DNA of 64,000 bases from positions 496,001-560,000 of the forward strand of contig NC_027865.1 of the NCBI RefSeq assembly GCF_000187245.1. The letters are read 5' to 3'. The stretch is from Ogataea parapolymorpha DL-1. Its lineage: Eukaryota; Ascomycota; Pichiomycetes; Pichiales; Pichiaceae. A program made the position numbers and the translations under genes. Below, one piece after another: positions 50,301-58,700 of the stretch. Every line of letters starts with the position of its first letter. Position 1 is the stretch's first letter. The notes under the pieces are model-generated. The model searched no databases. It was not told the DNA's origin and saw nothing but the letters and a program-made list of their open reading frames with translations.

Positions 50301-50796
50301 GCCTCCAAGAAATACTAAGGCATCCAGAGCTCGGGCGGCAGACAAAGCGAAGAGAATGACCATGGCAGGGAACAAAGAACTGGATACATCCTTACCTGGA
50401 AGTTCCAAAGATCACTTCATGTATTTCTTATGGTCATTGATGGATAGGTTGCGCCATAACTCAACGTTCAATCAACGGTGTTTTTTCATTCTGGATAATG
50501 CCCGGATTCACAAAGGAGGTGAGATCACAGATATGATCAAAATGGCCAACCAGAAGTATGATACAGGATTTGAAGTGCTTTATTTACCGCCCTACTCTCC
50601 GGAGCTGAATCCAATCGAGAATATTTGGTCGATGATGAAGAGAAACTTTGCAGACACAAGACGGAGCAAACTGGTGGATCGATTGGCTTGCTCACAAAAT
50701 GGAATCACTCCTGAAATTGTTGCAAAGACGGTGAAGCATGCTACAAAGTATTTTGATCACTGTCGTCAGGGTATTCCTCTTAAGAACTTGCATTAG
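47329..50796 (+). CDS. Tc1/mariner-superfamily transposase with a very long N-terminal region
   Basis: About 1155 residues. Residues 1-730 are disordered, rich in Ser, Glu and Lys, with basic patches such as GTPRRTRSMTK. At about 737-790 a helix-turn-helix segment reads RDRQQFFDLWLSTVPRNAKAAAEALGIRYTTASNWIKQF, then a second recognition-type region to about 870. The DDE catalytic domain follows: CVFIDEAGF (first Asp near 889), CFFILDNARIH (second Asp near 1054) and YLPPYSPELNPIENIWSMM (Glu near 1095). Forty residues lie between the last two acids (DD40E spacing). A lysine-rich insertion of about 70 residues between the first two acids contains an AT-hook-like KGRPPRN. All three catalytic acids are present. 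The frame is open from 47308, but the first ATG is 47329. Confidence 0.9.
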   Translation: MDYPKVRCKDKGLTSSPNKDTEAGAVRKLSIERKIGKGSRANSNASASSSRVGTPRRTRSMTKAIEKASETWQTGGDPQTPVRGPSKQCDWEDNERLNSGEYCLQSPLEAKSIVSRSEGQQSAPSTPPTRTPSSRKRSMSRKLKESLKSGPELGDVGSSPRSKSQSLRRRVSSGRLRQARLSNSGDPASHPKLPEQLDSLPKEEVNALDLNNEPIASQQNHDHEDFTCDGPKVMDMRDAPTEPRKPMLDSNCTIDNHAKTDTCPKLETIDLPIAILSETRIGSSPLADGTREAETNSIEVFPSATPTSDTEHSRGPQEEEQKTVLGLGKYSGGFVDDDFVLHPNDKFELTSILVPTSKLAESNNGKEASTEKFENEYPGIEKLTESKSTNESEAINIESAKQEIATAVKDPIRNSDPGCSDVGLAGPVESRAELDKEPTGPNENSSRPIEPVEGTITPPSFSNVPQEPVHNDVIADRCDSRSYSLQGSIMASYHDEPKNSKIPDSPDSTSTVVHHPLTVSDRCSELNKKDRQVPKLKTVNVTNNPFYVPTMGARSDMTDRRRNHSSGNNQGQKGLQQADLELHDALTNFGASYMTQYRTPAPSLDMKSVDWDAMSGISFTGSRAMIDTQSQHYPSYSYPVLDPRDHRAVNHYEGCVPLGDDPYRAEQIPAKSFSSSSRYSSGVKKEESDEFHDENQPPFLFDPNKVEDFNGGDPSKKRGGGTKGRTWNRQEYSDRDRQQFFDLWLSTVPRNAKAAAEALGIRYTTASNWIKQFRDNGQEEIPMGGILGRPYANPLTEEHETHIISFYKRITQEKRAMKLDELLDELTTQFEDLKLSKTGLRKHLNDMNFKYQRLSKHAENRNSPATIAYRQKWIDYLDQSGANYTRNCVFIDEAGFDENMKDNFGWAFKGSHPVVDIKNNAPAFTLFGAISHEGIVDVQVKYPKNSKAWHECVMQWEHHINTDKPNDPEPGCAEENAGSSQKSPSKASKGRPPRNTKASRARAADKAKRMTMAGNKELDTSLPGSSKDHFMYFLWSLMDRLRHNSTFNQRCFFILDNARIHKGGEITDMIKMANQKYDTGFEVLYLPPYSPELNPIENIWSMMKRNFADTRRSKLVDRLACSQNGITPEIVAKTVKHATKYFDHCRQGIPLKNLH

Positions 50797-52408
50797 TATT
50801 GAAATGCATCAAGATTGACCTTCAATTGGAACCAATAAAAATGCAAAAGCAATCAAAAAGGTGTCAAACAATGTTCAATTGCACACAATTATACCACAAA
50901 TCTATTTCAAATCTTAGCCTATCCCATTTAGTACTTAAATACTGCTCATTTGCTATATAATTCAAATACATATGCTGTTCAATACACCACTCTCAATTCA
51001 ATCAGTAATCCAAAGCAGCTCAATAACCTAAACCTTGCACCATATCTTAATCAAATCTAATCCAATTTCCAGTACAATTTATTTTCTTCTACAATAAACG
51101 TCTAATTTGGGTTCAATGATAATTCAAATGTCATTCAATTCCTATCGAAAATCACAATAATGTGATAAAGCACCAACATTACTAATGCAATTGTTAATGA
51201 CTGGTACATTTTTGTAATAAATTACTAGCATTATGAGCGCAATTCTTGATGAATATTACAATTTTGTGACAAATCAGGACCATTATTACCACAAATCTTG
51301 ACGAATTGTCCATTTTTGTGATAATTCAATAACATATCTGGTACAGTTCTTAGTTAATAATACAAATGTGATTTAAATCAGGAACATTACTGGTACACTT
51401 CTAGACGGCTAGTCCAAATTTGTGATAAATCAAGAGCATTACAAGTACAATTTTTGATCATTTTTATTGTCTTACCCAATTATATCACAATAATAGTGCA
51501 TATTTGATCCAAATCAAATACAAAAGTCTAACAATTTTAGGAGATTAATCAATATCAATACAATTCTAACACAATTTGATGACCATTTCTTGCTCAGAAA
51601 GCAAAGGAAACTTATTTTAGGTACACTATCTGTTCAATAACACGTACTCAATGCATTTGATTCGCATTTTGTGGGTATTTTGCGTACAAAGATCATTCAA
51701 TTCAAATACAAATCTGTCCTGAAGCTTCAAAAATGTACGTTATTTTCAAACCAGTCACAATTGAGTTACAATCCCAACACAATCTGGTTATAATAAAATC
51801 TTATCTGTTCAAAATGTGTCTATAAGGTATCCAATTCGCATTCAAATCTTGCATTTAATGCAATGAACCTCCAATATACATACAATTCCACTTGATCATG
51901 TCACATTTTGGGCACAATCGAACCACAATACTATATGAAGTCTCAATTACAGCTCCATTGGTGCATAATTCCAATACAATCTTACTTCAAATTTCATTAT
52001 TCGCTATAATGGACATGCATTTGCTGGCCAAATGTCATTCAATATCATTCAATTGAGCTCCAATATATTACAATACTATAACATTAGTTGTCTAAAAACA
52101 TGAACTCGTGCAATTTGGTTGCAATTTTAATCCTACATCAAATATATAACATACCCAGCTAGATACTTATCAGATCATCATGTTCTGTGAGCCTTACCAT
52201 CCATAAACAGCAGAAAAGCAGCTCAATCGTCTCCATTTGGAATTCATTTTGATCAATGTCTTAATTCTATGTTAATTTGTGTCTATATATTGATCGATAG
52301 ATCACAAAGCTGCACAAATTGCATGCAATCTTTTCTATGTAGATCTAATGCATACCTCACATATGCAATCCAGCTACAATGTGGATGCAATAGTATCAGA
52401 CACCAATC
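50797..52408 (+). other. Long AT-rich non-coding tail of the transposon
   Basis: About 1.6 kb with no open frame of note. It is densely filled with short CAAT, ATTCAAAT and CAATTC motifs. The segment 51125-51488 is a regular 52-bp degenerate array, listed separately. I see no second gene, tRNA or captured host sequence. Confidence 0.8.
51125..51488 (+). repeat. Degenerate 52-bp tandem repeat inside the transposon
   Basis: Six units begin CATTAC/CATTAT/CATATC at 51177, 51229, 51281, 51333, 51385 and 51437, all exactly 52 bp apart; a seventh, more diverged unit precedes at 51125. Shared parts in each unit are CATTAYTGGTAC at the start, AATTCTTGAT in the middle and TTTGTGATAAATCAG towards the end. 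The units are diverged, yet their spacing is preserved. Confidence 0.85.
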
Positions 52409-52573
52409 CAATTTCAATACAGTTCCAGATACAAAAGATACCGAGCGAGCATTCAAATATTGTCATCACATGACTCAAATCACGATACAATTTTTACCGA
52501 CGCACTATTCAAATGTTTCCGACGAGGAAATCAAATATTCCCAGAAGAAATCCAATATTTCCGGTTTTACCTG
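52409..52573 (-). repeat. Right terminal inverted repeat of the transposon (165 bp)
   Basis: Inverted copy of 46915-47079, ending TTTTACCTG at 52573 followed by the TA duplication. It contains ATGs at 52470 and 52513 reading outwards towards EFM7. Confidence 0.9.
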
Positions 52574-52580
52574 TAATTAA
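52470..52580 (+). other. Upstream open frame in the right terminal repeat, before EFM7
   Basis: A 36-codon frame starting MTQITIQF runs through the terminal repeat and stops at TAA (52578-52580), 4 bp before the EFM7 start at 52585. If transcription of EFM7 begins inside the transposon it would be an upstream ORF. Confidence 0.4.
52574..52575. repeat. Right TA target-site duplication
   Basis: TA follows the last base of the right terminal repeat and pairs with 46913-46914. Confidence 0.75.
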
Positions 52581-52584
52581 TTCT

Positions 52585-53322
52585 ATGTCTTTGTTTGACG
52601 ACCTTTTTGCCACGGAGGAGGAGCCCCAAAAACCAAAAACTACAATTGAGTACACCCAGAAAAATGGAGAGGTCATTCTGGTGACACTGGTGGGATCGTC
52701 ACCTCTGTACGGCCATATTCTCACCAATGCATGTAAATCACTAGCCAGACAATTGGAGAATAATCCTCAGCTGGTGGTTGGACGCACGGTGCTCGAGTTT
52801 GGAGCGGGCGGAGCGCTGCCGTCTCTGCTGAGCGCCAAACTGGGTGCAAAGAAAGTTCTCGCCACAGACTATCCAGACCCAGACCTCGTATCAAACATAC
52901 AGCATAACATCGAACAAAATAAATTACATAATTGCACTGCCAAGGGCTACATCTGGGGCAACGACGTCGAAGAATTGATGCAGGAACTGCCTCAAGGCCA
53001 TAAAACGTTCGACGTGCTTTTGTTGAGTGATGTGATTTTCAACCACACCGAACAAAGAAAGCTCCTGCAGAGCTGCAAGCTGCTGGTGACGCCTCAGACG
53101 GGCCGTGTGCTCGTCCCATTCTCGCCCCACAGACCCAAACTACTTGCCGCGGACCTCAATTTCTTTGAGCTTGCCCAAGAGTACGGATTCGAGGTGTTTG
53201 ACGAAGGAATTGAGATGTGGTCTCCGCTGTTCAAGGACGACCAGGACGAGACTACAGCCGAATTACGCAGCCGCGTGTACAAGTATTCGATGAGGCTGGT
53301 GCGAGGTGTTGACGACAATTAG
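52585..53322 (+). CDS. EFM7: Protein-lysine/N-terminal methyltransferase Efm7 (Nnt1)-like
   Basis: A 245-residue class I SAM methyltransferase starting MSLFDDLFATEEEPQ. The family features of Efm7/Nnt1 are present: LVGSSPLYGHILTNACKSLARQLE, the SAM loop VLEFGAGGALPSLLSAKLGAKKVLATDYPDPDLV and the post-loop IWGNDVEEL. Efm7 methylates the N-terminal glycine and Lys3 of translation elongation factor eEF1A in S. cerevisiae. A transposon ends 11 bp before this ATG. An in-frame ATG at 52513 inside the terminal repeat would add 24 residues (MFPTRKSNIPRRNPIFPV...), basic and without acidic residues. I choose 52585 because family members begin near an LFDD-like segment. Confidence 0.9.
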   Translation: MSLFDDLFATEEEPQKPKTTIEYTQKNGEVILVTLVGSSPLYGHILTNACKSLARQLENNPQLVVGRTVLEFGAGGALPSLLSAKLGAKKVLATDYPDPDLVSNIQHNIEQNKLHNCTAKGYIWGNDVEELMQELPQGHKTFDVLLLSDVIFNHTEQRKLLQSCKLLVTPQTGRVLVPFSPHRPKLLAADLNFFELAQEYGFEVFDEGIEMWSPLFKDDQDETTAELRSRVYKYSMRLVRGVDDN

Positions 53323-53464
53323 GGGTTCTTTTTTTTTTTTTGAATTAATTTTCGCAAGAAATTCTCGGCAGATCACATCTGGCACATGCACACGACCTTT
53401 GTGGGGCTGGGCTTAGTGAGTTTTTCCGGGACGAAAAAGGAAATGTTTCGAAAGCCATTCGAGT

Positions 53465-53472
53465 TATAAAAG
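53465..53472 (+). promoter_or_regulatory. TATA box of the chitinase gene
   Basis: TATAAAAG lies 74 bp before the ATG at 53539, in the 216-bp gap after EFM7. The gap also holds a run of 13 T residues just after the EFM7 stop. Confidence 0.55.
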
Positions 53473-53538
53473 GTGAAGCCTGGCGCAAACCTGGCTCATC
53501 CACTCCCACTTCAGTCACTCTTTTACACTTTAGTCGTT

Positions 53539-55302
53539 ATGATCCCTACACTCGTTTTGAAACAGGTGGTTTCGGCCCTGTTCCTGTTTTCCACCGCCCA
53601 GGCTTTTGATGCCGCTTCCAAAACCAATGTGGCTCTGTATTGGGGCCAGAACTCTGCCGGCACTCAGGACAGGCTTTCCACTTATTGTGAGAGCGATGCT
53701 GCTGATATTTTCTTGCTCTCATTCATGACCACGTTCTCTGACGCAGACACTCTTCCAACCTTGAATTTTGCTAATGCCTGCAGCAGCCAGTTTTCTGACG
53801 GACTTTTGCAATGCGATACAATTGCCGAGGATATCAAGACCTGTCAAGGTCTTGGCAAAAAGGTCTTACTTTCGCTCGGAGGAGCCAGCGGCAGCTACGG
53901 CTTCAGCTCCGATTCAGTTGCCGAGGAGTTTGCCGGCACTCTTTGGAACATGTTTGGAGGTGGAGACGCCGACGAACGTCCATTTGGCGATGCAGTTATA
54001 GACGGTTTCGACTTTGATATTGAAAACAATGACTCTACCGGTTATGCCGCTCTCGCAACCAAACTGAGAGAATACTATAGCAAGGACTCTTCTAAAGACT
54101 ACTACATTTCTGCTGCTCCTCAATGTGTTTACCCTGATGCTTCCACGGGTGACATGCTTGCCAATGCCGACGTTGACTTTGCTTTTATCCAATTCTACAA
54201 CAACTATTGTAACGTCGACAAACAGTTCAACTGGGACACCTGGGCCAACTTCGCTGCCAACACGTCTCCTAACAAGGACATTAAGTTGTACCTGGGACTG
54301 CCTGCCTCCAGTACGGCCGCTTCTACCGGTTATGTGGACGTTGACACGGTGAAGAGTGCGCTCGAGAGCATTGATAACACAAACCTCGGAGGTATCATGC
54401 TTTGGGACGCCTCGCAGGCTTTCAGCAACGAGGTTGACGGTGGAAACTACGCCGAGGCAATGAAGAGCATTTTAATTGACAGCCAAGGTACCAGCTCTAC
54501 TTCCTCTGCCACCACCGTGAGTTCTAGCACCTCAAAGAGCTTTTCCAGCACGTCCTCAGAAAGCGCTTCGTCTACGTCGTCTTCCGTCTCCTCCACTTCT
54601 GCTGAAAAGAAAGCTTTGACATCTAGCTCTTCTAGTGTCTCCAGCTCTTCTAGCGCCACCAGCTCCACAACTGTTTCGAGCTCTTCAACCATCTCCAGCG
54701 CTTTGAGTGTGCCAACCTCTACAAGTGTTTCCAGCGCCTCCAGCTCTGTGTCGACCAATACCCCGGCCACGTCCGAGGCAAGCTCTGCCGCTCCGAGCTC
54801 CGTTTCTTCGAGCTTTGCTCCTTCATCCTCCGAAACACTCGTGAGCTCGTCCTCCGTCACCGCCACCTCCACTCAAACACCACAACCCACCCCACCTTCA
54901 ACCACACTCCTAACCAGAACCACTAGCAGCACGAGCTCTTCTTCTACCACTGCCACCCCAAGTGCAGCATACACTGACTGTTCGTCGCTAAGCGGATTGG
55001 AAAAGGCCAAGTGTCTAAATGCCAACTTTGCCAGCGGCCTGTTCAACGGGTCACCTGACTCGTGCTCCACCGAGGGAGAGATTGCCTGCTCGTCAGACGG
55101 CTCGTTCGCCATTTGCAACTTCGGCAAGTGGGTCAAGATGCAGTGTGCTGCAGGCACCACCTGCTACGCGTACGTGCAGAACTCGGACGTCGATGTGGGG
55201 TGCAACTACGAGGCTCAGAAAAACTCGTTCACGAAAAGAGACGGCTTCATGGACATTTTTAAAAGAAGCTCAAGCCACAGTCATCATGCACACCGGACGT
55301 AA
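53539..55302 (+). CDS. CTS1: Secreted chitinase, Cts1-type (GH18 with serine/threonine-rich stalk and chitin-binding domain)
   Basis: A 587-residue secreted endochitinase of the class that separates mother and daughter cells. The signal peptide is MIPTLVLKQVVSALFLFSTAQA. The GH18 barrel (about 25-315) begins TNVALYWGQNSAGTQDRLSTYC and carries the catalytic motif DGFDFDIENND near 156-166, with the proton-donor glutamate. A long Ser/Thr-rich region (about 320-480) should be heavily O-mannosylated. The C-terminal about 75 residues (SSLSGLEKAKCLNANFASGLFNGSPDSCSTEGEIACSSDGSFAIC) form a CBM19-like chitin-binding domain with paired cysteines. The order matches S. cerevisiae Cts1 (562). An open frame continues upstream to 53473 but without ATG. 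Confidence 0.95.
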   Translation: MIPTLVLKQVVSALFLFSTAQAFDAASKTNVALYWGQNSAGTQDRLSTYCESDAADIFLLSFMTTFSDADTLPTLNFANACSSQFSDGLLQCDTIAEDIKTCQGLGKKVLLSLGGASGSYGFSSDSVAEEFAGTLWNMFGGGDADERPFGDAVIDGFDFDIENNDSTGYAALATKLREYYSKDSSKDYYISAAPQCVYPDASTGDMLANADVDFAFIQFYNNYCNVDKQFNWDTWANFAANTSPNKDIKLYLGLPASSTAASTGYVDVDTVKSALESIDNTNLGGIMLWDASQAFSNEVDGGNYAEAMKSILIDSQGTSSTSSATTVSSSTSKSFSSTSSESASSTSSSVSSTSAEKKALTSSSSSVSSSSSATSSTTVSSSSTISSALSVPTSTSVSSASSSVSTNTPATSEASSAAPSSVSSSFAPSSSETLVSSSSVTATSTQTPQPTPPSTTLLTRTTSSTSSSSTTATPSAAYTDCSSLSGLEKAKCLNANFASGLFNGSPDSCSTEGEIACSSDGSFAICNFGKWVKMQCAAGTTCYAYVQNSDVDVGCNYEAQKNSFTKRDGFMDIFKRSSSHSHHAHRT

Positions 55303-55360
55303 TGTGATGTATCACAGTCCAATATATATATAAATAGGCCAAAATACAGGATTTTGCGTT

Positions 55361-55624
55361 ATGACTTCTATAACCGTCAAACCCAGGCCCGTGGGACTGC
55401 GAAAGGTCCGTAAACCAAATAGGCCAAAACTGGGGCGCGTCAGGAGAAACAGGAGGAAACAGCCGCGTATCGACACCGATCTACTCTTGCAAGAGCTTGC
55501 TCTGCTCTCTAAGATACAGGACCCTCCACGGAAGCGACGGTATCCTCAAACGCTCGCCATATCGTTTCTGACCGGCTACTCTCTAGCCATTGCTGCCAAA
55601 TTGTACAATCTGATAAGAAATTAA
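55361..55624 (+). CDS. Unknown small basic protein with a hydrophobic C-terminus
   Basis: An 87-residue frame with a good ATG, starting MTSITVKPRPVGLRKVRKPN. The first 50 residues are extremely basic (RPKLGRVRRNRRKQPR). A leucine-rich helix follows (DTDLLLQELALLSKIQ), and the last 25 residues (TLAISFLTGYSLAIAAKLYNLI) could be a membrane or tail-anchor helix. I do not recognise it. It sits 58 bp after the chitinase gene and 99 bp before the YOR1-type gene, all on the plus strand. Such a charge pattern suits a nucleic-acid- or membrane-associated protein, but no function can be given, and the frame may not be expressed. Confidence 0.45.
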   Translation: MTSITVKPRPVGLRKVRKPNRPKLGRVRRNRRKQPRIDTDLLLQELALLSKIQDPPRKRRYPQTLAISFLTGYSLAIAAKLYNLIRN

Positions 55625-55723
55625 ATTCAAAATTATGCAATTTTGCTCGGGAATATACCGTTTTCGGGTTTCGTCCGCTTTGCAACAAATTTCACTCACC
55701 TCTTTCTTCCACTTTTTGGTACT

Positions 55724-58700
55724 ATGGAAGACCCCCTTGACAAACAGACGCCCGCAAGGCGCATGTACTCGTTCCTGCTGTGGAACAAGTCCGTGCCCCC
55801 GCTGCCGTCGGACGAGGAGCGGCCCCAGTTCCCGTTCAGAAACACCAGTTTTTTAAGCAACCTCTTCTTTTCGTGGGTCCTCCCGATACTGAGAGTCGGC
55901 TACAGAAGAACGCTCGAGCCCCAGGACCTCTTTGCCATCCGCCGCGGGTCGCATCTCGACGTCGATGTGCGTGCCAAGACTTTTCTCACCAAATTCACCG
56001 CCCGCAAGCGCAAGGCTGAACAAAAGTATCTCAAGAAAAATGGCATCCCTGACACCCCACATGCACGCAGGGCGCTTATCACAGACCCTGACTTTTCGTA
56101 CTCGTCGCTGCTAGTGCTCGCATCGCTTTTTGAGACCTTTAAGTGGGAGTACACCCTCAGTGTGCTCTATAAAATAGGTGGAGACGTAGCAATGGGCCTC
56201 AACCCGCTGCTGCTGCGTGCGCTGATCGCCTACGTCCACCAAAAGGCGTCCGGCGTCCCTGTCAACAATAGTGGGTACGGCTACTCGCTAGGGATCACAG
56301 GGCTCGTGCTGGGCATGGGCCTCTGTATCGCGCACTATTTCCACGACTCGGCGTTCGTGGGGTGCGAGGTCAAGGGGCTGCTGACAAAAGTGCTTCTCGA
56401 CAAGTCGTTCCGGCTTGACAGACGCTCGCGCACTCAGTTCACGCCGTCAGCCATCACCTCGCTGCTCGGCACAGACCTCTCCCGGATCGATCTGGCGGCC
56501 AGTTTCTTTGCTTACATAATCACGTTCCCGATCGGCGTGGCTATAACGCTGGTGCTGCTGTCCATTTACATGGGCGGGCCGGCGATTGGTGGCGTCGGGT
56601 TTCTGATTCTGGCCGCGTGCGGCATCGTGTACAGTACGCGTCCCCTCATGCGGCTGCGGCGCGGCATTAACGTGCATACCGACGCCCGTGTCAAGGCTGT
56701 CAAGGAGGTGCTCAACAGCATGAAAATCATAAAGTTCTACTCGTGGGAGCCGGCGTATTTGAAGCTGGTGTCGGCAATTAGAGGCAGGGAGATGTCGTAC
56801 ATGTTGCACATCCAGTTTCTGCGGAACCTTGTCACTGCGTTGGCCATTTCTCTGCCGAGTGTGTCGTCGATGATTGGATTTTTGTCTATGTACGGCTACA
56901 ATGGGGGCAGTTTACGGAACGCTGCGAATGTTTTTTCGTCCCTGGCACTGTTTAATATTCTGGTTGGCCACATTGCGCTGATGCCGCTGGCTTTGAGCTC
57001 CACTGCGGATGCGTACGTTGCGTGCAAGCGGGTGCAGGCGTACCTGCTTTCCGCGGAGGAAGTGCCCGACGAAAATTATATTTGCGTGGAGAAAGCCGCC
57101 GAGGCGGTGAGAGTGGTCGACGCGTCCTTCTCGTGGGACGAGCGTCTTGCGCCGGATGCGTGTGACAAGGAGGCAGCCCTGGCGGAGAAGCACGCGGTGT
57201 CGCTGCGGCCTTCTCTGGGTCCGCTCACGTTCTCGCTCGCACACGGCGAATTTGTCGTGGTGACCGGCCCCATTGGCTCAGGCAAGTCGTCGCTGCTGTG
57301 CGCGCTGAGCGGGTTGATGCCGCGGGTGACGGGCTGTATCACTGTTGCCGGGCAGCTGCTGCTCTGTGCCCAGCCGTGGATCCAGAACGCTACCGTGCGT
57401 AACAACATCATCTTCGGCTGTGAGCCAGACAAGCAGCTGTATGCGGAAATTGTGCGGGGCTGCGGGCTCGAGAGTGATTTCGAGATGCTGCCTGCTGGTG
57501 ACCTCACGGAGATTGGTGAGCGCGGCGTGAACCTGTCGGGCGGGCAAAAGGCGCGCATCAACCTTGCGCGTGCCGTGTACTCGGTGCTGAGCAGAAACTT
57601 CAACATTTTGCTGCTGGACGACGTGCTGAGTGCGGTGGACGCTAAAGTGGGGCGCCACATCATGGACGAGTGCATTCTCGGGCTGCTCCGCGGCCGCACG
57701 CGGGTGCTCGCCACGCATCAGCTGTCGTTGATCCAGGCTGCAGACCGAATCATGTTTGTGAATCCGGACGGCTCTGTCGACGTAGACACGCCGGAGCGGC
57801 TGCTGGCGAAGAACGGGCATTTTTCCAAGCTGATGGAGTTCCAGCAGGAGGGCACCAAGCAGGAAAAGCCAGAGTTGCCCGATATCGTGGCTGAGGACGA
57901 GGAGGACGAGGAGCTCAAGCTGGTGCAGAAACAAACGACGCAGCGCGAGTACGAAAAAGACCGCGGCCGTCTGATTGAGCAGGAGCATCGCGAAAAGGAT
58001 GCCATCCCGATGCACATCGTGGTATCGTATTTCCGGTCTGGCTGCGGCCGGCTGGGCATCACCGGCATGTTTCCGATGATTTTCGCCAGCATGGCGTGCT
58101 CCACGTTCTGCATGCTCTTCCAGAACGTGTGGCTGTCGTTCTGGTCGACGCAGAAATTCCCCGGCCGCTCCGACGGCTTTTACATCGGGCTGTACGTGAT
58201 GTTCGCGCTGCTGTACGTGGTGTGCACCGCGTGGCAGTTCTGCAGCATCGTGTACGTGACGAACCACGCGTCTGAGCGGCTCAACATCCGCGCTCTGGAG
58301 CGCGTGCTGCGTGCGCCAATGTCCTTCTTCGACACCACGCCGATGGGCCGCATTCTTAATAGGTTCACTAAGGACACCGACGTGCTGGACAACGAGATCT
58401 CGGAACAGTTCCGCCTCATTCTTTTCGGCTTCTCCAACATGGTGGGCATTTATATTATGTGCATCATCTACATGCCGTACTTTGCCGTGTGCGTGCCGTT
58501 CATCTTCCTGGCGGTGTCGATGCTGTTTTCGTTCTACCAGGCGTCGGCGCGCGAGGTGAAGCGGATCGAGGGGGTGCAGCGGTCGATCGTCTATGCCAAC
58601 TTCGACGAGGTGCTACAGGGCAACGAGACTATCAAGTTGTACAACTTGACGGGCAAGTTTGTGGACAAGAACATCACGCTGATCAATAGAATGAACGAGT

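Larger units (their letters stand above)
46915..52573 (+). mobile_element. Complete Tc1/mariner-superfamily DNA transposon, 5.66 kb
   Basis: Flanked by TA on both sides. It has terminal inverted repeats of about 165 bp starting CAGGTAAAACCGG, one intact transposase gene (47329-50796) and a 1.6-kb AT-rich non-coding tail with a 52-bp periodic array. The first 105 bp of the two terminal repeats differ at only one position, and the transposase frame has no stop, so the copy may be young or active. Its base composition, most of all the tail, is clearly more AT-rich than the neighbouring genes. It is much larger than classical Tc1/mariner elements (1.3-2.4 kb). I do not recognise the family by name. 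Confidence 0.92.

Noticed and set aside
50797..52408. A second gene in the transposon tail
   Set aside because: No frame of useful length on either strand; composition is strongly AT and repetitive.
57278..58267. 329-codon open frame antisense to the YOR1-type gene
   Set aside because: The sense strand encodes the ABC transporter with all motifs. The antisense frame is histidine/arginine-rich composition noise.
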